Shown here one piece after another: positions 17,333 to 26,713 of a DNA stretch of 64,000 nucleotides (position 1 is its first letter; each line of letters opens with the position of its first letter). The notes beneath the pieces were generated by a model. It was not told where the DNA came from. It saw only the letters and a list, made by a program, of their open reading frames with translations, and did no database searches. The DNA comes from DALYLB01 sp964468345 (GTDB lineage: Bacteria > Acidobacteriota > Blastocatellia > RBC074). The position numbers and the translations under genes are program-made. Where the stretch lies: assembly GCA_964468345.1 (NCBI GenBank), contig CAYXVZ010000030.1, forward strand, positions 6,778 through 70,777, read 5' to 3'.

Positions 17333-19390
17333 TCAATATCTGATGGTTAATGCCTGCTCAGTGCGACGTGCGAGGTCCCGGCTGAGCGTTGTGACGATCT
17401 GCGACATCTGTTCGAGTTTGACGGCCTTCATTCCCGAGGCCTGGACGAGTTCGGCGGCTTTCATTGCGCCGGCGAAGTTTGCTTGATTCGCTTCGAGATT
17501 GAGCTGATAAGCGGAGTTCACGCCCATCAACTGCTGCCGGTAGCCTCGCTCCACCCCGCCCGCCGCTACGTTTCTCTGCGTGGCCGCGGCGACCTTCATC
17601 GCAGAGGACTGCACCTCGGCAATCCGCCCGGCATTAACGGCATACTGCTCGGCCGCGTCGATCCGCATCTGTCCCGTGAATTCGTAGTTCTCGATGTGCT
17701 CGCCCCGCGCGCGACGAAGGTTCTCTACGCGGGCATCGGCTGTGATGTTGTTGATGGACGTTTCGTTGAACATTCGCGCGGGCGCGGCGCCCATCTTGAT
17801 GCTTTCGCGCATTCCGGAAAGTGTGGATAGGGATGGAGCCTCGATCGCGCCCATCGTTCCGGCCGCGCCTTCGGCAATGTCCATCGCGCGGCTCGACACG
17901 ATGCTCGTGCCGCGTTCGGTCTGCGCGATGCGCAGGTCATTCTCTTCGCGACGCATGCCGATGTGTGTCTGCTGCTCGCCGAAGCTGCGATCGGCAAGCA
18001 GGCCCGTCACCTGTTGCCGCCGCGCCTGCTCGATCAGACCGAGCGAAGCAACGCGCTGCGCTTCGGTCGCCTGGACCGACATCGCATAGCCGCCCGCGAT
18101 CGCGCCGAGCGATTGGGATCTCGAGGCCGCGGCCGATTGCAGGCCGAGAAGCTGCTGCGCCCGGTTGGTCAAATTCCCCGCATCGCGAATCGCAAGCGCC
18201 CGCGCCTGTTCGGCCTGATATTGCCCCTCGATTCGCGCTTCGCCCGCCTGCCGCTGCAAAGCCGTGCCGTATTTCACGCCCGCAACCTCCAGGCCCGTCG
18301 CCGCAAACGCGCCCATCCACCCCGAAGCCGTCGTCGAGAGCGCCTCAAAGACCTGTCCATAGGCCAGCTTGTAGCTGATATAGGGCGAAGAAAGCAGCAG
18401 CAGCGCGCCGAGCACCATCAGCGTGATCAAGATCAAACAGGCATAAACCGCCTGATTGATCATTGCCGGATCGCCCGTGATCGCGCCGCTCGCGTCGAGC
18501 CGAAAGACGCCCGCTTCCGGCCCGATGATCCGGAAGGCCAGATTCCCGGTTGCGTAGACCGCCAGGCCCAGGATGTGACTCACCAGCGGCGTGATCAGCG
18601 TGAAGACCACCGCGCTCCAGGCAAAGGGATAGGAGATCCGCTGCGCCAGATTCCGATCGATCGCCACCGCAATGGCGAAGGGCGCAAACAGCCGCAGGCC
18701 GATCAGCAACACGGCGCTCAGGATCGCCAGAAAGATCTGCGCGAATTCGAGCAGGAAGCGGCCCACCGTTACGCCGATGAAGACGTTCGAGAGATTCCAG
18801 GAGGAGACATCGAGCATCTTCGTGATGTCGCGAAAGTTCGCATTCTCGCTCGCGATCGCGCCGATGACTTCCTCGGGATTTTTGACCGAACGGACGAGGA
18901 ACATCCCTTCGGTGAACTTCTCGTAGTTCGCATTGAATTCCAGCTCCGCATCCCAGAACACCTTCCGAAACTCGGTGACATTGACGATGTCATAGCCGAT
19001 CTGGCCGGCCGCATCGAGGATCGTCTTTCCGTTGCCAAAGAGCGTGAAGATGATCGCCAGGCGAAAGCACCACCAGAACAGATCCCGGCTCGCGCCATCA
19101 TTTTCGCGAAACAGGCGCGCAAATGAGGCCATCATCACGATCACCGCCAGCCAGAAGGCGAGATTCTCCAGGCTCTTGAGCAGCGGGCTCTCAATCGCCG
19201 ACTGAAGCGTCGGGATCAGCTTCTCGGCCGCAAGCACCAGGCCGATGAGCGGATCGGCTCCCGATGTATTGGTTTCTTGGGGCGGCATCTGCGCAGGCTG
19301 CCCGCCGCCCGAATTTTGTCCTAGTGAGGTAGCCGCGAGGCAAATCATCAAACCTACTGAGATGACAACGATTCTCAATCTATTGGCCAT
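17333..19390 (-). CDS. VirB6/TrbL-like polytopic T4SS protein
   Basis: A 685-residue protein with a signal sequence (to about residue 25), seven or so hydrophobic segments between residues 70 and 385, and a long Ala/Gln/Arg-rich hydrophilic C-terminus. This is the arrangement of TrbL/VirB6 proteins, which form the inner-membrane translocation channel. Position after VirB5 and an overlap of 11 bp with that gene support the assignment. Primary sequence similarity to classical VirB6 is low. Confidence 0.8.
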   Translation of the reverse strand: MANRLRIVVISVGLMICLAATSLGQNSGGGQPAQMPPQETNTSGADPLIGLVLAAEKLIPTLQSAIESPLLKSLENLAFWLAVIVMMASFARLFRENDGASRDLFWWCFRLAIIFTLFGNGKTILDAAGQIGYDIVNVTEFRKVFWDAELEFNANYEKFTEGMFLVRSVKNPEEVIGAIASENANFRDITKMLDVSSWNLSNVFIGVTVGRFLLEFAQIFLAILSAVLLIGLRLFAPFAIAVAIDRNLAQRISYPFAWSAVVFTLITPLVSHILGLAVYATGNLAFRIIGPEAGVFRLDASGAITGDPAMINQAVYACLILITLMVLGALLLLSSPYISYKLAYGQVFEALSTTASGWMGAFAATGLEVAGVKYGTALQRQAGEARIEGQYQAEQARALAIRDAGNLTNRAQQLLGLQSAAASRSQSLGAIAGGYAMSVQATEAQRVASLGLIEQARRQQVTGLLADRSFGEQQTHIGMRREENDLRIAQTERGTSIVSSRAMDIAEGAAGTMGAIEAPSLSTLSGMRESIKMGAAPARMFNETSINNITADARVENLRRARGEHIENYEFTGQMRIDAAEQYAVNAGRIAEVQSSAMKVAAATQRNVAAGGVERGYRQQLMGVNSAYQLNLEANQANFAGAMKAAELVQASGMKAVKLEQMSQIVTTLSRDLARRTEQALTIRY

Positions 19391-20237
19391 AGCGCAGATT
19401 CTCCCGCAGCTTGATCGTGGCGTCGGAGATGCCGCGCCAGGCTTTGTTCATCGTGATGATCGTCCGGCCAAATCGCGTCCGCTCCTCTTCAATGCGATAG
19501 ATCTCCTCGACCCGCTTCGCTTTCAGATCAAACAGGCGGCTCACCTCGGCCTGCGTCCGCGCGGCCTTCTCCTCCAGCTTCGCGATCTCGAAGGAGAGCT
19601 GCTCCAGATCCCGATCCTTGTCCGTGCAGTCATTGCAGGCTTTGAGCCGATCGAGTTCTTCCTTCTTCGCCGCGATATAGGAATAGAGCTGGGCGAGGTC
19701 TTCCGCTTCCCGCTGATGGTCATAGAGGATTCGTTCGAGCTGGTTATCCATCCGCTTGAGCCGCTCGATCTCAGCCTCGGCATCCTGCGCTGTGCGGCCA
19801 ATGCCGTAGCGCAGGTACTCGGCAAAGTCGCGCTTATTGGCCTCCGGATCAAAGATCCCGTTTCGCAATCGCTGCTCGATATTCATCACGGCGCGCGCCG
19901 CGCCCGTGACCAGGTTGACGAGCTGATTCTTGACGCGGAAGCTCATTCGAATCGCCTGCCCCCAATAACTGATCAGCCTTCGCATTCGCTTATCGTGCGC
20001 CAGATATTCATCCGCATTCTTCAAGATGCCTTTCAGATTCGTCAGCTGCCCTACGGCGTTTTCATACATGGCCATATATTGATGAACCGTATCGAGCCAG
20101 CGATGGAGCTGGTCGATCTGATTCTTGATCTGGATCTTGTAATTGGCCGGATCAAAGACCGTCCACTGCGCCTGCGCCGGCACGGGCAGAAGCAGCACGG
20201 CAAAGAGCACTCCAATCATCATCGCCTTCGAGTACAT
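19380..20237 (-). CDS. VirB5/TrbJ-like periplasmic T4SS protein
   Basis: A 285-residue secreted protein: a signal peptide ending in PAQAQWTVFD near residue 25, then a predominantly alpha-helical, coiled-coil body rich in Glu/Arg/Leu. WTVFDPANYK after the signal is common to TrbJ/VirB5 proteins, which decorate the pilus tip. The start at 20237 follows AGGAGGAGGGAG. The gene lies between VirB4 and VirB6, as in many conjugation operons. Confidence 0.85.
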   Translation of the reverse strand: MYSKAMMIGVLFAVLLLPVPAQAQWTVFDPANYKIQIKNQIDQLHRWLDTVHQYMAMYENAVGQLTNLKGILKNADEYLAHDKRMRRLISYWGQAIRMSFRVKNQLVNLVTGAARAVMNIEQRLRNGIFDPEANKRDFAEYLRYGIGRTAQDAEAEIERLKRMDNQLERILYDHQREAEDLAQLYSYIAAKKEELDRLKACNDCTDKDRDLEQLSFEIAKLEEKAARTQAEVSRLFDLKAKRVEEIYRIEEERTRFGRTIITMNKAWRGISDATIKLRENLRYGQ

Positions 20238-20280
20238 TTCTCCCTCCTCCTCTTTTCTATAGATCCGCGTTTTTCTGCGT

Positions 20281-23073
20281 TCATCCGCGGCTTTGTTCTT
20301 CTCCCAGCAATGCCTCATTGATAGTCACCAGCCCCGCCCCGGTCAGCCCTGCGGGATAGGCTGCGGCCAGCCACGAGATCACTGCTGCCAGCGGCCAGTT
20401 GGGGCGCACGGCCTGCACGCGCGCCCGCGCATTGCGTTCATCCGGATTGGTCGTGAAGTTCCAGAGCTCGATGGGCGAAAGATCGCATTGCACCATCTGC
20501 ACGATCTTGTCTTCGCCCGAACCGAGCGTGAGCAGGAATTGTGCGTGCGAGCCCGGCACGTTGTGAATCACGCTGATGGCAGCGGCCGCCTGCGGCGCAA
20601 GACCCGAATCGGAGATGAGCGCCGAGCAGTCGCCGACCTGCTTGCCGATGATCTTGACGCCGGCCGTTCGCGCGATGTCGGGCAGCGAGGAAAGGTCTTC
20701 ATAGGCCTGCGTGGCGAGTATCGTGACGACGTTTTCCTTCCCGCCCGTGCGCGCGCCGCGCTTGATGACATCGAGGATGCGCGGATACTTCTCCCGGATC
20801 TTCCAGACCTCATCAAAGACGAGCAGCGTCGGCGAGCGCGTGCCGTCCGCATTGAGCTGACCGATCGCGCGCAGGACGCGGGCCGCGGCCCGATAGGCGA
20901 GCGATTCCCGCACCCGCTCGGGGAAAGTCTCTAGGCTATCGAGTTCGTAGACATCGAGCGCCGAATCGCCCGCGAACTCCGGATGCGTCGGCGCATCGAG
21001 AAAGCTGTGATCGCGGAATTGACTCAGGGAGAGTTGCAGGGCTTCGGCGCGCTCGGCCGCCGCGCCCTTAAATGGCCAGGTGCTCAGATAATCGACCAGG
21101 TGCGACAGGCGGGGCTCATGTTTCGGCAGACCAATGCGATTGCGAGGAACCTCGTTGCGATAGACTTCCGTAACGAGCGTCGTCAGGATGTCTTCGGCGA
21201 GCGTGTCATCCGCCGGAACGCGGGCAAGCTGCAGCAGATCGCCAACCACAAAACCAATTTGAATCTCATCCGGCAGCTCGCCAGTCTCAAGGCCCGCATA
21301 ATCCCAGACATTGATCGTCCGGTCCGTGCCGGCTTCAAAGCGCAGATGTCTTCCCCCGAGCACATCGACTAGCGGCCCAAAGGACTCGCCGAAATCGACG
21401 GCCCGAACGCGGGCATTCGCTTTCGTCGCGAGCACATCATTGATGAATCGGCCAAGGAGTACGCTTTTGCCGCCGCGCGGTGCGGCCAGTGCGAGCGCAA
21501 GCGGCGATTGAACGAGCTGCCGGTCAAAGAGATCGATCCCGATCAAGCGTCCCGTGGGCAGCGAAAACAGCGTGTGTGGCCGCGGCGCGCCTTGCCATTC
21601 AGACTCGGTCGGAATCAATGCCGCGAGCGAAGAAGCCGTCTCGGTGATCTCGCGAAACGTCGGCCGGGCATCGGCCTCTCCGACCAATGCCTTCGGATAG
21701 AGGGCATTCAATGCGGCGGGCTCTTCCCGCTCGGCGTCCGCGCCGGAGATCTTTCGGATCTCGGCGATGATCTGCTCGCAGTTTCGGTCAAGCGCCTTCA
21801 AAGAATAGGCAAGCTCGGACCGCGATTGCACCGGCTCGCCATAGACCACGACATAAAATCGCAATTGCGCCAGGGCTTCACGGCCGCCGGCCAGATCCTG
21901 CCGGATGCCGCCGAGATCGCGCAGCGCGACGGATGCCTCCGGCGTCAGACGATCGCGGCCGGTCAGCCCCTGCGCCGATCGCATCACCTGCCGGATGCGG
22001 CGATCGAGCCGTTTGATCCCGCGGCTCTGATCCGGGTAGACGAATTCCGCCACGATCGTATGGCGGAAATTGAGCGTCCCATTGACGGAGAGAAAGCGCA
22101 GCGCATCGGCCGCAACAAAGGGCTGGGGCGGCGTGAACATCGAGACGATCGCGGCCGGGACATTCCCGTGCAGGACGTACTGGCCCGGCGTCTCGATCGT
22201 CTCGCCGCAGAGGTATTCGCGAATGTCCCGTCCCACCACGGGAATCGCTGGGATGGATGAGGCATTCATCCGATGCCCGAGAAAGAGCGCGGCCCATAGC
22301 TCTTCGCGGGAAAAGCGGGTGAATGTCATCGCGCCCTCACGCTCGATCAAGCGAAAGACCTTCTCGGCCTCTGCGAAGGCGGCCGCTTCCTCAGCGAGGC
22401 TTCGGCGCTGATTCGCCTGCGAGGAAGAGGCTTTCCAGCCTGCGGCAAAGGCGCTCCCAAGACCCGCCCAGCCGCGCTGCTTCCACTCCTGGCGAAAGGT
22501 CGGCAGAAAGAGATCCTCGCGCGTACCGCGCCCCGAATTCGGCACGCGGACCCAGCAGCTGAGCACGCTTCGCCGATAAGCGCCCGCCGCCGCAAGATCG
22601 GCGTAGACCCCGAGGCCTTGCTCGTGCAATTCCGCCGCGGCTCGGTGAACATCAAACCGGTCACGCGATCGGGAGTGCTGCAATAAAGCAAGCCCCAGAT
22701 CGAGATCCGTCGCCAGGCGAAACTGAATCACCGTGCCGATGGGCTTGCGCGCGGCCAGCAGCCTTGCCAGCGCATTGCAGCGGCTTTCCGTGACGAGGTC
22801 TTCCGCAAAGATGGTGGGGGCAAGCTCTACGTGATAGGCGCGCGAGAAGGAGCCGTCCGCGTGGCGGATCGCATCGCCATAGAGGCCAACGATCGAGCTA
22901 TCGCGCCGGCGTCCTTCTAACAAAATCTCCGCAGGCGTATCGTCTTCTTTAGGCAACACATTCAAATCGCGTCGCGCCTGCAGCCAGAGCGGCGCAAGAC
23001 GCCATCCGAGGCTGGCGCCAAGTCCCAGGGCAGCCGCCGTGCCGGCCGTTATGGCAATCACGCTTCCATCCAT
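20281..23073 (-). CDS. VirB4/TrbE-family conjugation ATPase
   Basis: A 930-residue ATPase that powers pilus assembly and substrate transfer. A hydrophobic segment lies near residues 6-25. The C-terminal RecA-like half carries a Walker A of the form AAPRGGKS near residue 560, lacking the usual first glycine. Walker B LLVFDEVW is near 750, and the Gln-containing ATILATQAYEDL follows near 790. The start overlaps the VirB3 stop by one base. Length and order fit TrbE/VirB4. Confidence 0.92.
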   Translation of the reverse strand: MDGSVIAITAGTAAALGLGASLGWRLAPLWLQARRDLNVLPKEDDTPAEILLEGRRRDSSIVGLYGDAIRHADGSFSRAYHVELAPTIFAEDLVTESRCNALARLLAARKPIGTVIQFRLATDLDLGLALLQHSRSRDRFDVHRAAAELHEQGLGVYADLAAAGAYRRSVLSCWVRVPNSGRGTREDLFLPTFRQEWKQRGWAGLGSAFAAGWKASSSQANQRRSLAEEAAAFAEAEKVFRLIEREGAMTFTRFSREELWAALFLGHRMNASSIPAIPVVGRDIREYLCGETIETPGQYVLHGNVPAAIVSMFTPPQPFVAADALRFLSVNGTLNFRHTIVAEFVYPDQSRGIKRLDRRIRQVMRSAQGLTGRDRLTPEASVALRDLGGIRQDLAGGREALAQLRFYVVVYGEPVQSRSELAYSLKALDRNCEQIIAEIRKISGADAEREEPAALNALYPKALVGEADARPTFREITETASSLAALIPTESEWQGAPRPHTLFSLPTGRLIGIDLFDRQLVQSPLALALAAPRGGKSVLLGRFINDVLATKANARVRAVDFGESFGPLVDVLGGRHLRFEAGTDRTINVWDYAGLETGELPDEIQIGFVVGDLLQLARVPADDTLAEDILTTLVTEVYRNEVPRNRIGLPKHEPRLSHLVDYLSTWPFKGAAAERAEALQLSLSQFRDHSFLDAPTHPEFAGDSALDVYELDSLETFPERVRESLAYRAAARVLRAIGQLNADGTRSPTLLVFDEVWKIREKYPRILDVIKRGARTGGKENVVTILATQAYEDLSSLPDIARTAGVKIIGKQVGDCSALISDSGLAPQAAAAISVIHNVPGSHAQFLLTLGSGEDKIVQMVQCDLSPIELWNFTTNPDERNARARVQAVRPNWPLAAVISWLAAAYPAGLTGAGLVTINEALLGEEQSRG

Positions 23074-23405
23074 CACAACGCCTCCTTTCCTTTGAGCCAA
23101 TCTGATTTCGCTTCCCAAGGCAGCCATCGCCGCAAGACTGATCCGCGCAGGCGGGCTTGCAGCGAATGCCGGAGCCAGCCGGGCCGGCTCTTGCGGCGAA
23201 TGAGATTGAGCGAGAGCACCGAGAGCCCCATCATCACGAGCCAGCCGACGAGTTCCATCGGCAGGCGATAGAACTCCAGGCCGAGCGCAAAGGGCACGGC
23301 ATAGCCCGCGATGCTGGCCAGGATCACCACGCCCCAGTCTTCATCGGTGATTCCGAAGCGAAAAATCGGCAGATAGAGTTGCGAGCGAATCGGTCTCGGC
23401 TGCAT
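23073..23405 (-). CDS. VirB3-like inner-membrane T4SS protein
   Basis: A 110-residue protein with two hydrophobic segments (about residues 25-42 and 48-65) and a basic tail, the usual form of VirB3/TrbD. It is placed directly ahead of VirB4, with stop and start overlapping. The ATG at 23405 begins after the dispersed repeat copy B and has AAAGGAGACG upstream. Confidence 0.8.
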   Translation of the reverse strand: MQPRPIRSQLYLPIFRFGITDEDWGVVILASIAGYAVPFALGLEFYRLPMELVGWLVMMGLSVLSLNLIRRKSRPGWLRHSLQARLRGSVLRRWLPWEAKSDWLKGKEAL

Positions 23406-23447
23406 TGCGTCTCCTTTAGGTCGGTTTTTCAATTGGATGGCGGGCGT

Positions 23448-23538
23448 TTGCCACAGAGACATAGAGACACAGAGATAAGCCAAACAGGCTTTGGATCCCT
23501 TCTCTCCTGCTCTGTGTCTGCAGTGCCTCTGTGGCCAA
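23448..23538. repeat. Dispersed palindromic repeat, copy B
   Basis: Arms TTGCCACAGAGACATAGAG and CAGTGCCTCTGTGGCC flank a divergent centre. It separates the VirB2 and VirB3 genes inside the conjugation operon, so it would be transcribed and fold into a hairpin between the two coding regions. Confidence 0.85.
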
Positions 23539-23546
23539 AACTTTTC

Positions 23547-24023
23547 TCAATTTCCAAACCCCGTATCGAGATTGACGGCATTGCCCTGTGATATTGAGTA
23601 AACCAGCGCGACGATGCCGCCGAAGGCGAAGCAGCCGATCGCGGCAATGATCTGTTTGGCGGCCGGCTTCTCGGTGCCATAGTTCACGACGCCCCAGCCG
23701 ACAAAGACCACACCCATCAGGAAGAGCAGATTGCGACCCCACTTGATCGCTTCGCGAATTGCGTTGCCGACCTGTTGATCGCTGCCGAAGATGTTTCCGC
23801 TCGGCGTCTGCGCAAAGCTTTCCGCCGCGGCGAGGACGATCATCAACAGGCATAGGGCGAGCGTGAAGATCGGCTCCATTCGAAGGGCAAGCTGTGCAAG
23901 CCGCAGCAGGCGAAAGCCGAGATCAATCGTTCGCCGGTGGATCCTTTCGGCGAGATGTTGTTCAAATGAACGCTTAATTCTCTCGAATCTCCATGGAGCA
24001 AAAGTAAAGGCAGGCAGTTTCAT
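23547..24023 (-). CDS. VirB2/TrbC-like pilin precursor
   Basis: A 158-residue protein with a long basic N-terminus, a hydrophobic signal (about residues 55-72, ending AAESFAQ), and two hydrophobic helices (ALLFLMGVVFVGWGVV-like and the segment from QIIAAIGCF) separated by a short polar loop. This is the hairpin topology of conjugative pilins. It is the first gene of the leftward operon. The start at 24023 follows GGAAGGAGACG. The unusually long pre-sequence is noteworthy. Confidence 0.8.
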   Translation of the reverse strand: MKLPAFTFAPWRFERIKRSFEQHLAERIHRRTIDLGFRLLRLAQLALRMEPIFTLALCLLMIVLAAAESFAQTPSGNIFGSDQQVGNAIREAIKWGRNLLFLMGVVFVGWGVVNYGTEKPAAKQIIAAIGCFAFGGIVALVYSISQGNAVNLDTGFGN

Positions 24024-24051
24024 CGCATCGTCTCCTTCCATCACAGGCATT

Positions 24052-24097
24052 GATAAAACGAAGCCTGCCGCAGGAGGCACACTGCGGGCAGGCTTCG
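24052..24097 (-). terminator. Terminator-like hairpin in the leader of the VirB2-VirB6 operon
   Basis: On the minus strand a 15-bp GC-rich stem (24059-24097, arms based on GAAGCCTGCC) is followed by GTTTTATC. It lies about 30 bases ahead of the VirB2 start and has no upstream gene on that strand. It therefore looks like an attenuator or leader hairpin. Confidence 0.6.
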
Positions 24098-24228
24098 AGA
24101 CAATTCTGCCAGAGAAGCTCTCTTGCAGATTTTTCTGGAGCACGCCTCAGGCTTTGGCAACTGATGGGCCAGAGAGACGAATGGCGGCATCTTCATTGCA
24201 ATGCGAGATGCAATGGAGGTGACAAGCG

Positions 24229-24930
24229 ATGATGCGATGGATTGGAGTTCTGTTTCTGCTGCTCACTGCATTGACGCGCGTGAATGCGCAGCAATTGACG
24301 CTGGATGCCAGGGCAATCGCACGAGGCCGGGAATATCAGAGAATTTTTGAGGAAGCTGGAGAGAGGTATGGCGTCGATCCGCGCCTGCTGTGGACAATCA
24401 GCTATCTCGAAACGCGTCACAACCCAAATCTGATCAGCCTGAAAGGCGCGCGAGGCCTGATGCAGTTGATGCCCGCAACGGCCCGGTGCTTCGGCGCGGC
24501 GAATCCTTTCGCCCCCCGGCAAGCAATTGAAGCAGCGGCGAAGTATCTTGCCTATCTTCAACATCGCTTTCCAGGAAGATTGGACCTGGTGCTTGCGGCC
24601 TACAATGCAGGAGAAACGGCTGTCGAAGCATTTAAAAGCGGTCGAAGCATACAAATCGGCGAGAAGATTTTGAATCCATCGGCAATGATCACCTCCGGCA
24701 TTCCCCCTTATACGGAAACCCAAAGCTATGTTCAGGCAGGGCTGCAAATTTTCAAGGTCCTGTTCAAACCGTCACGGCTGCGACCAATAATAATTGCGGC
24801 TCATCCAGCCCCCATCCGTAAAAGTGTCACATATAAAGGAAAGGCGGAGGAGAACAATTCCAGCACTTCGCTGTCTACGCAGCCGCGGCGGCGTTCGATC
24901 AGCATCGGGGATTGCGTTGGCCAACGGTAG
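24229..24930 (+). CDS. VirB1-like lytic transglycosylase
   Basis: A 233-residue secreted SLT-family muramidase. A signal peptide ends at about residue 20. The catalytic Glu is in SYLETRHNPN near residue 64, followed by the ARGLMQLMPATA motif near 83 and the AAYNAGE motif near 125. It opens local holes in peptidoglycan for the transfer channel. It is divergent from VirB2 and two palindromes (24915-24957) sit across its stop codon. The C-terminal 50 residues are low-complexity. Confidence 0.9.
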   Translation: MMRWIGVLFLLLTALTRVNAQQLTLDARAIARGREYQRIFEEAGERYGVDPRLLWTISYLETRHNPNLISLKGARGLMQLMPATARCFGAANPFAPRQAIEAAAKYLAYLQHRFPGRLDLVLAAYNAGETAVEAFKSGRSIQIGEKILNPSAMITSGIPPYTETQSYVQAGLQIFKVLFKPSRLRPIIIAAHPAPIRKSVTYKGKAEENNSSTSLSTQPRRRSISIGDCVGQR

Positions 24931-24957
24931 TGATTTCGAGAGGGTCGTTGGCCAACG
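24915..24957. promoter_or_regulatory. Pair of 12-bp perfect palindromes CGTTGGCCAACG
   Basis: Identical palindromes lie at 24915-24926 and 24946-24957, 31 bp apart centre to centre (three helical turns on one DNA face). A near-identical third copy is at 37471-37482 in the mobilisation gene. They could be operators or partition sites for an element-encoded dimeric protein. Confidence 0.55.
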
Positions 24958-25015
24958 GTCCCAAACTCAAAGAATGATGATTGGTCGCAAATTAACGGCG
25001 ATTCCAGCAGGTCGA

Positions 25016-25450
25016 TTAGGGGAGAACGGTGAAGCCGACTTTTTCCGCCGCCTCTCGCAACCGCAGATCCGCACAGACGAAGAGGCGCCCTTGCGGTTTT
25101 TCCATGCACCAGACCAGCGCAGCTGCCAATTGAAACGCGTCCAGCGCCCGGATAGCGTGAATTTCTGGAAGCGACTCGGCGATGTCTCGAACATTTTCAC
25201 TCGGCATCACTTCTCGCCAAGTCGTTCTGAGGATGCGCAATCGCCCCACGGCCTGGGCATACTCCTTTGCGGAGATTTTATTTTCCCGCGTCAATCGGCT
25301 GAATGCACTGCGAATTTCCGCGGGGGTTCCCCACCAGACGACAGCGCGATTCATTTGTCGCCATAGTTTTCGAAGCGAGCTGGAAGCAGGCTGACGACAA
25401 CAAAGCGGCACAATGACACTACTATCCCAAAATGCATCAAGAGTCTTCAT
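25016..25450 (-). CDS. PIN-domain toxin (VapC family)
   Basis: A 144-residue PIN ribonuclease. Acidic residues of the active site appear in FWDSSVIVPL (residue 9), PAEIRSAFSR (about 45), ALDAFQLAAAL (about 103) and FVCADLRLREAA (about 127). Its start overlaps the antitoxin gene by 14 bp. VapC toxins cut tRNA or rRNA. It sits between the two halves of the T4SS in opposite orientation to the VirB8 operon. Confidence 0.88.
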   Translation of the reverse strand: MKTLDAFWDSSVIVPLCCRQPASSSLRKLWRQMNRAVVWWGTPAEIRSAFSRLTRENKISAKEYAQAVGRLRILRTTWREVMPSENVRDIAESLPEIHAIRALDAFQLAAALVWCMEKPQGRLFVCADLRLREAAEKVGFTVLP

Positions 25451-25727
25451 CTCGTTCGGCTTGAATGGCAGCCAGCAAGGTGTCCATCGGAATCGAAGGC
25501 GCCGGCGTCTTCCAAAAATCCTTTGGCAACTCGGCCGTCGGCAATCGCAACAGCCCTGCGGCGATCAAGCCCTCCTCCTCGGCGCCGAGATCCGCACCAA
25601 TCTCCAAGGGCAGGACACGGGCGATCGGCCGATTACGGTCTTTGACGATAATTTCCTCCCCGTTCCGCACCCGCTCCAGATGCGCACTGAGGTTGGCTTT
25701 CAAATCTGCAATATTCACGCTGTACAT
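25437..25727 (-). CDS. Phd/YefM-type antitoxin (VapB)
   Basis: A 96-residue antitoxin. The N-terminal DNA-binding part (SVNIADLKANLSAHLERV) is followed by GEEIIVKDRNRPIARV, the classic Phd-fold pattern. The C-terminal arm is expected to bind the PIN toxin encoded next. TTAGGAGGAAG precedes the chosen ATG; an upstream in-frame ATG has no such site. Confidence 0.88.
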   Translation of the reverse strand: MYSVNIADLKANLSAHLERVRNGEEIIVKDRNRPIARVLPLEIGADLGAEEEGLIAAGLLRLPTAELPKDFWKTPAPSIPMDTLLAAIQAERDEDS

Positions 25728-25833
25728 ACTTCCTCCTAACTTGACCATAATAGTCATCTTTGAGCCAAAAGTCGAATCTTCCTTCGGAGTCCCTTTGTCC
25801 GCATCGGCTTTGTTTCTGGATTCGCATCGAGTC

Positions 25834-25849
25834 TGGCACTGCGCTTGTA
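25834..25849 (+). promoter_or_regulatory. Possible sigma-54-like promoter ahead of the VirB8 operon
   Basis: TGGCAC-N5-TTGTA at 25834-25849 resembles the -24/-12 consensus, except that the -12 GC is GT. It is about 80 bp upstream of the VirB8 start. Chance occurrence cannot be excluded. Confidence 0.25.
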
Positions 25850-25930
25850 TAGAGGAGAGGCACGGGAGATCACTCCCGGCATCAACAGGATGCTCTTAAC
25901 GAGAATCAAGAGGAGAAGGAGGGACGAAAG

Positions 25931-26590
25931 ATGGATATCGAAGCGTCCAGGCCCGTGGTCTATCGCGACCCGCATGACATCCGGACGATCTTTCAATTGT
26001 TGACGGTGCTGCTCGTAATCCTGAGCTTGTTTCTGCTCAGCGCCGTCGGGAACGCCTGGCAATACTGGCGGCGACCGGACCGGATTGTGGTGGACCGATC
26101 CAGCGGCCGGGTTCTGGTTATCAACGATCGCCAGTTCGGCGAAACCGATGCCGTTCGAATGATGCCCGATGGGCCGAGCGAGACGGACAAGAAATATCTG
26201 GTCAATGAATTTGTCCGCGCTCTCTATGAAATCAATCCCATCACGCGGGCGGCGCAGATCAAAATGGCCCTCGAAATGATGGTCCCCAACTCCGCGACGA
26301 AATTCGCGTCCTACCTGCGGGATCAGCACGTGCTGGAGCAGCAGCGCGCCGAAGCGTGGCAGGCCGTCTGGACGCCGCAGGACATCACGATCGACCGGCA
26401 CGATCCATTCACCGTCCGCGTGATCGGAAAGCAGGAAATCACCCGGCTCGTCAATAATCAGGCGCGGTCCGAAAGCCGGCAATTGCAATTGAGCGTCAAG
26501 CTCGTGGCCGACCCCGCCGGCCGCACCGACCAGAACAAACGAATGGGCTATCTCATCGCCGCCATCGATTACAAGGAAATTTCTTCGTAA
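25931..26590 (+). CDS. VirB8/TrbF-like T4SS assembly protein
   Basis: A 219-residue protein with a short cytoplasmic N-terminus, one membrane helix (about residues 22-42) and a periplasmic NTF2-like domain, as in VirB8/TrbF. It is the first gene of the rightward operon VirB8-VirB9-VirB10. GAGAAGGAGGGACGAAAG precedes the start. VirB8 is the nucleation factor of the T4SS in the inner membrane. Confidence 0.88.
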   Translation: MDIEASRPVVYRDPHDIRTIFQLLTVLLVILSLFLLSAVGNAWQYWRRPDRIVVDRSSGRVLVINDRQFGETDAVRMMPDGPSETDKKYLVNEFVRALYEINPITRAAQIKMALEMMVPNSATKFASYLRDQHVLEQQRAEAWQAVWTPQDITIDRHDPFTVRVIGKQEITRLVNNQARSESRQLQLSVKLVADPAGRTDQNKRMGYLIAAIDYKEISS

Positions 26591-26713
26591 GAAGAAGGCT
26601 TCCCCGCGAAATCAGCTGAAGGAACACAAAGAAGGCGTCGCCCTCTTTGCTGGCCTTCGTGTGCCTTGAGCGCGCTTTCGAAAGGGGAGGCAGCAACACA
26701 GAGGAGGAAGTTT

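Noticed and set aside
17963..19126. 387-codon plus-strand frame opposite VirB6
   Set aside because: Antisense shadow; composition biased to Arg/Asp/Gln without motif.
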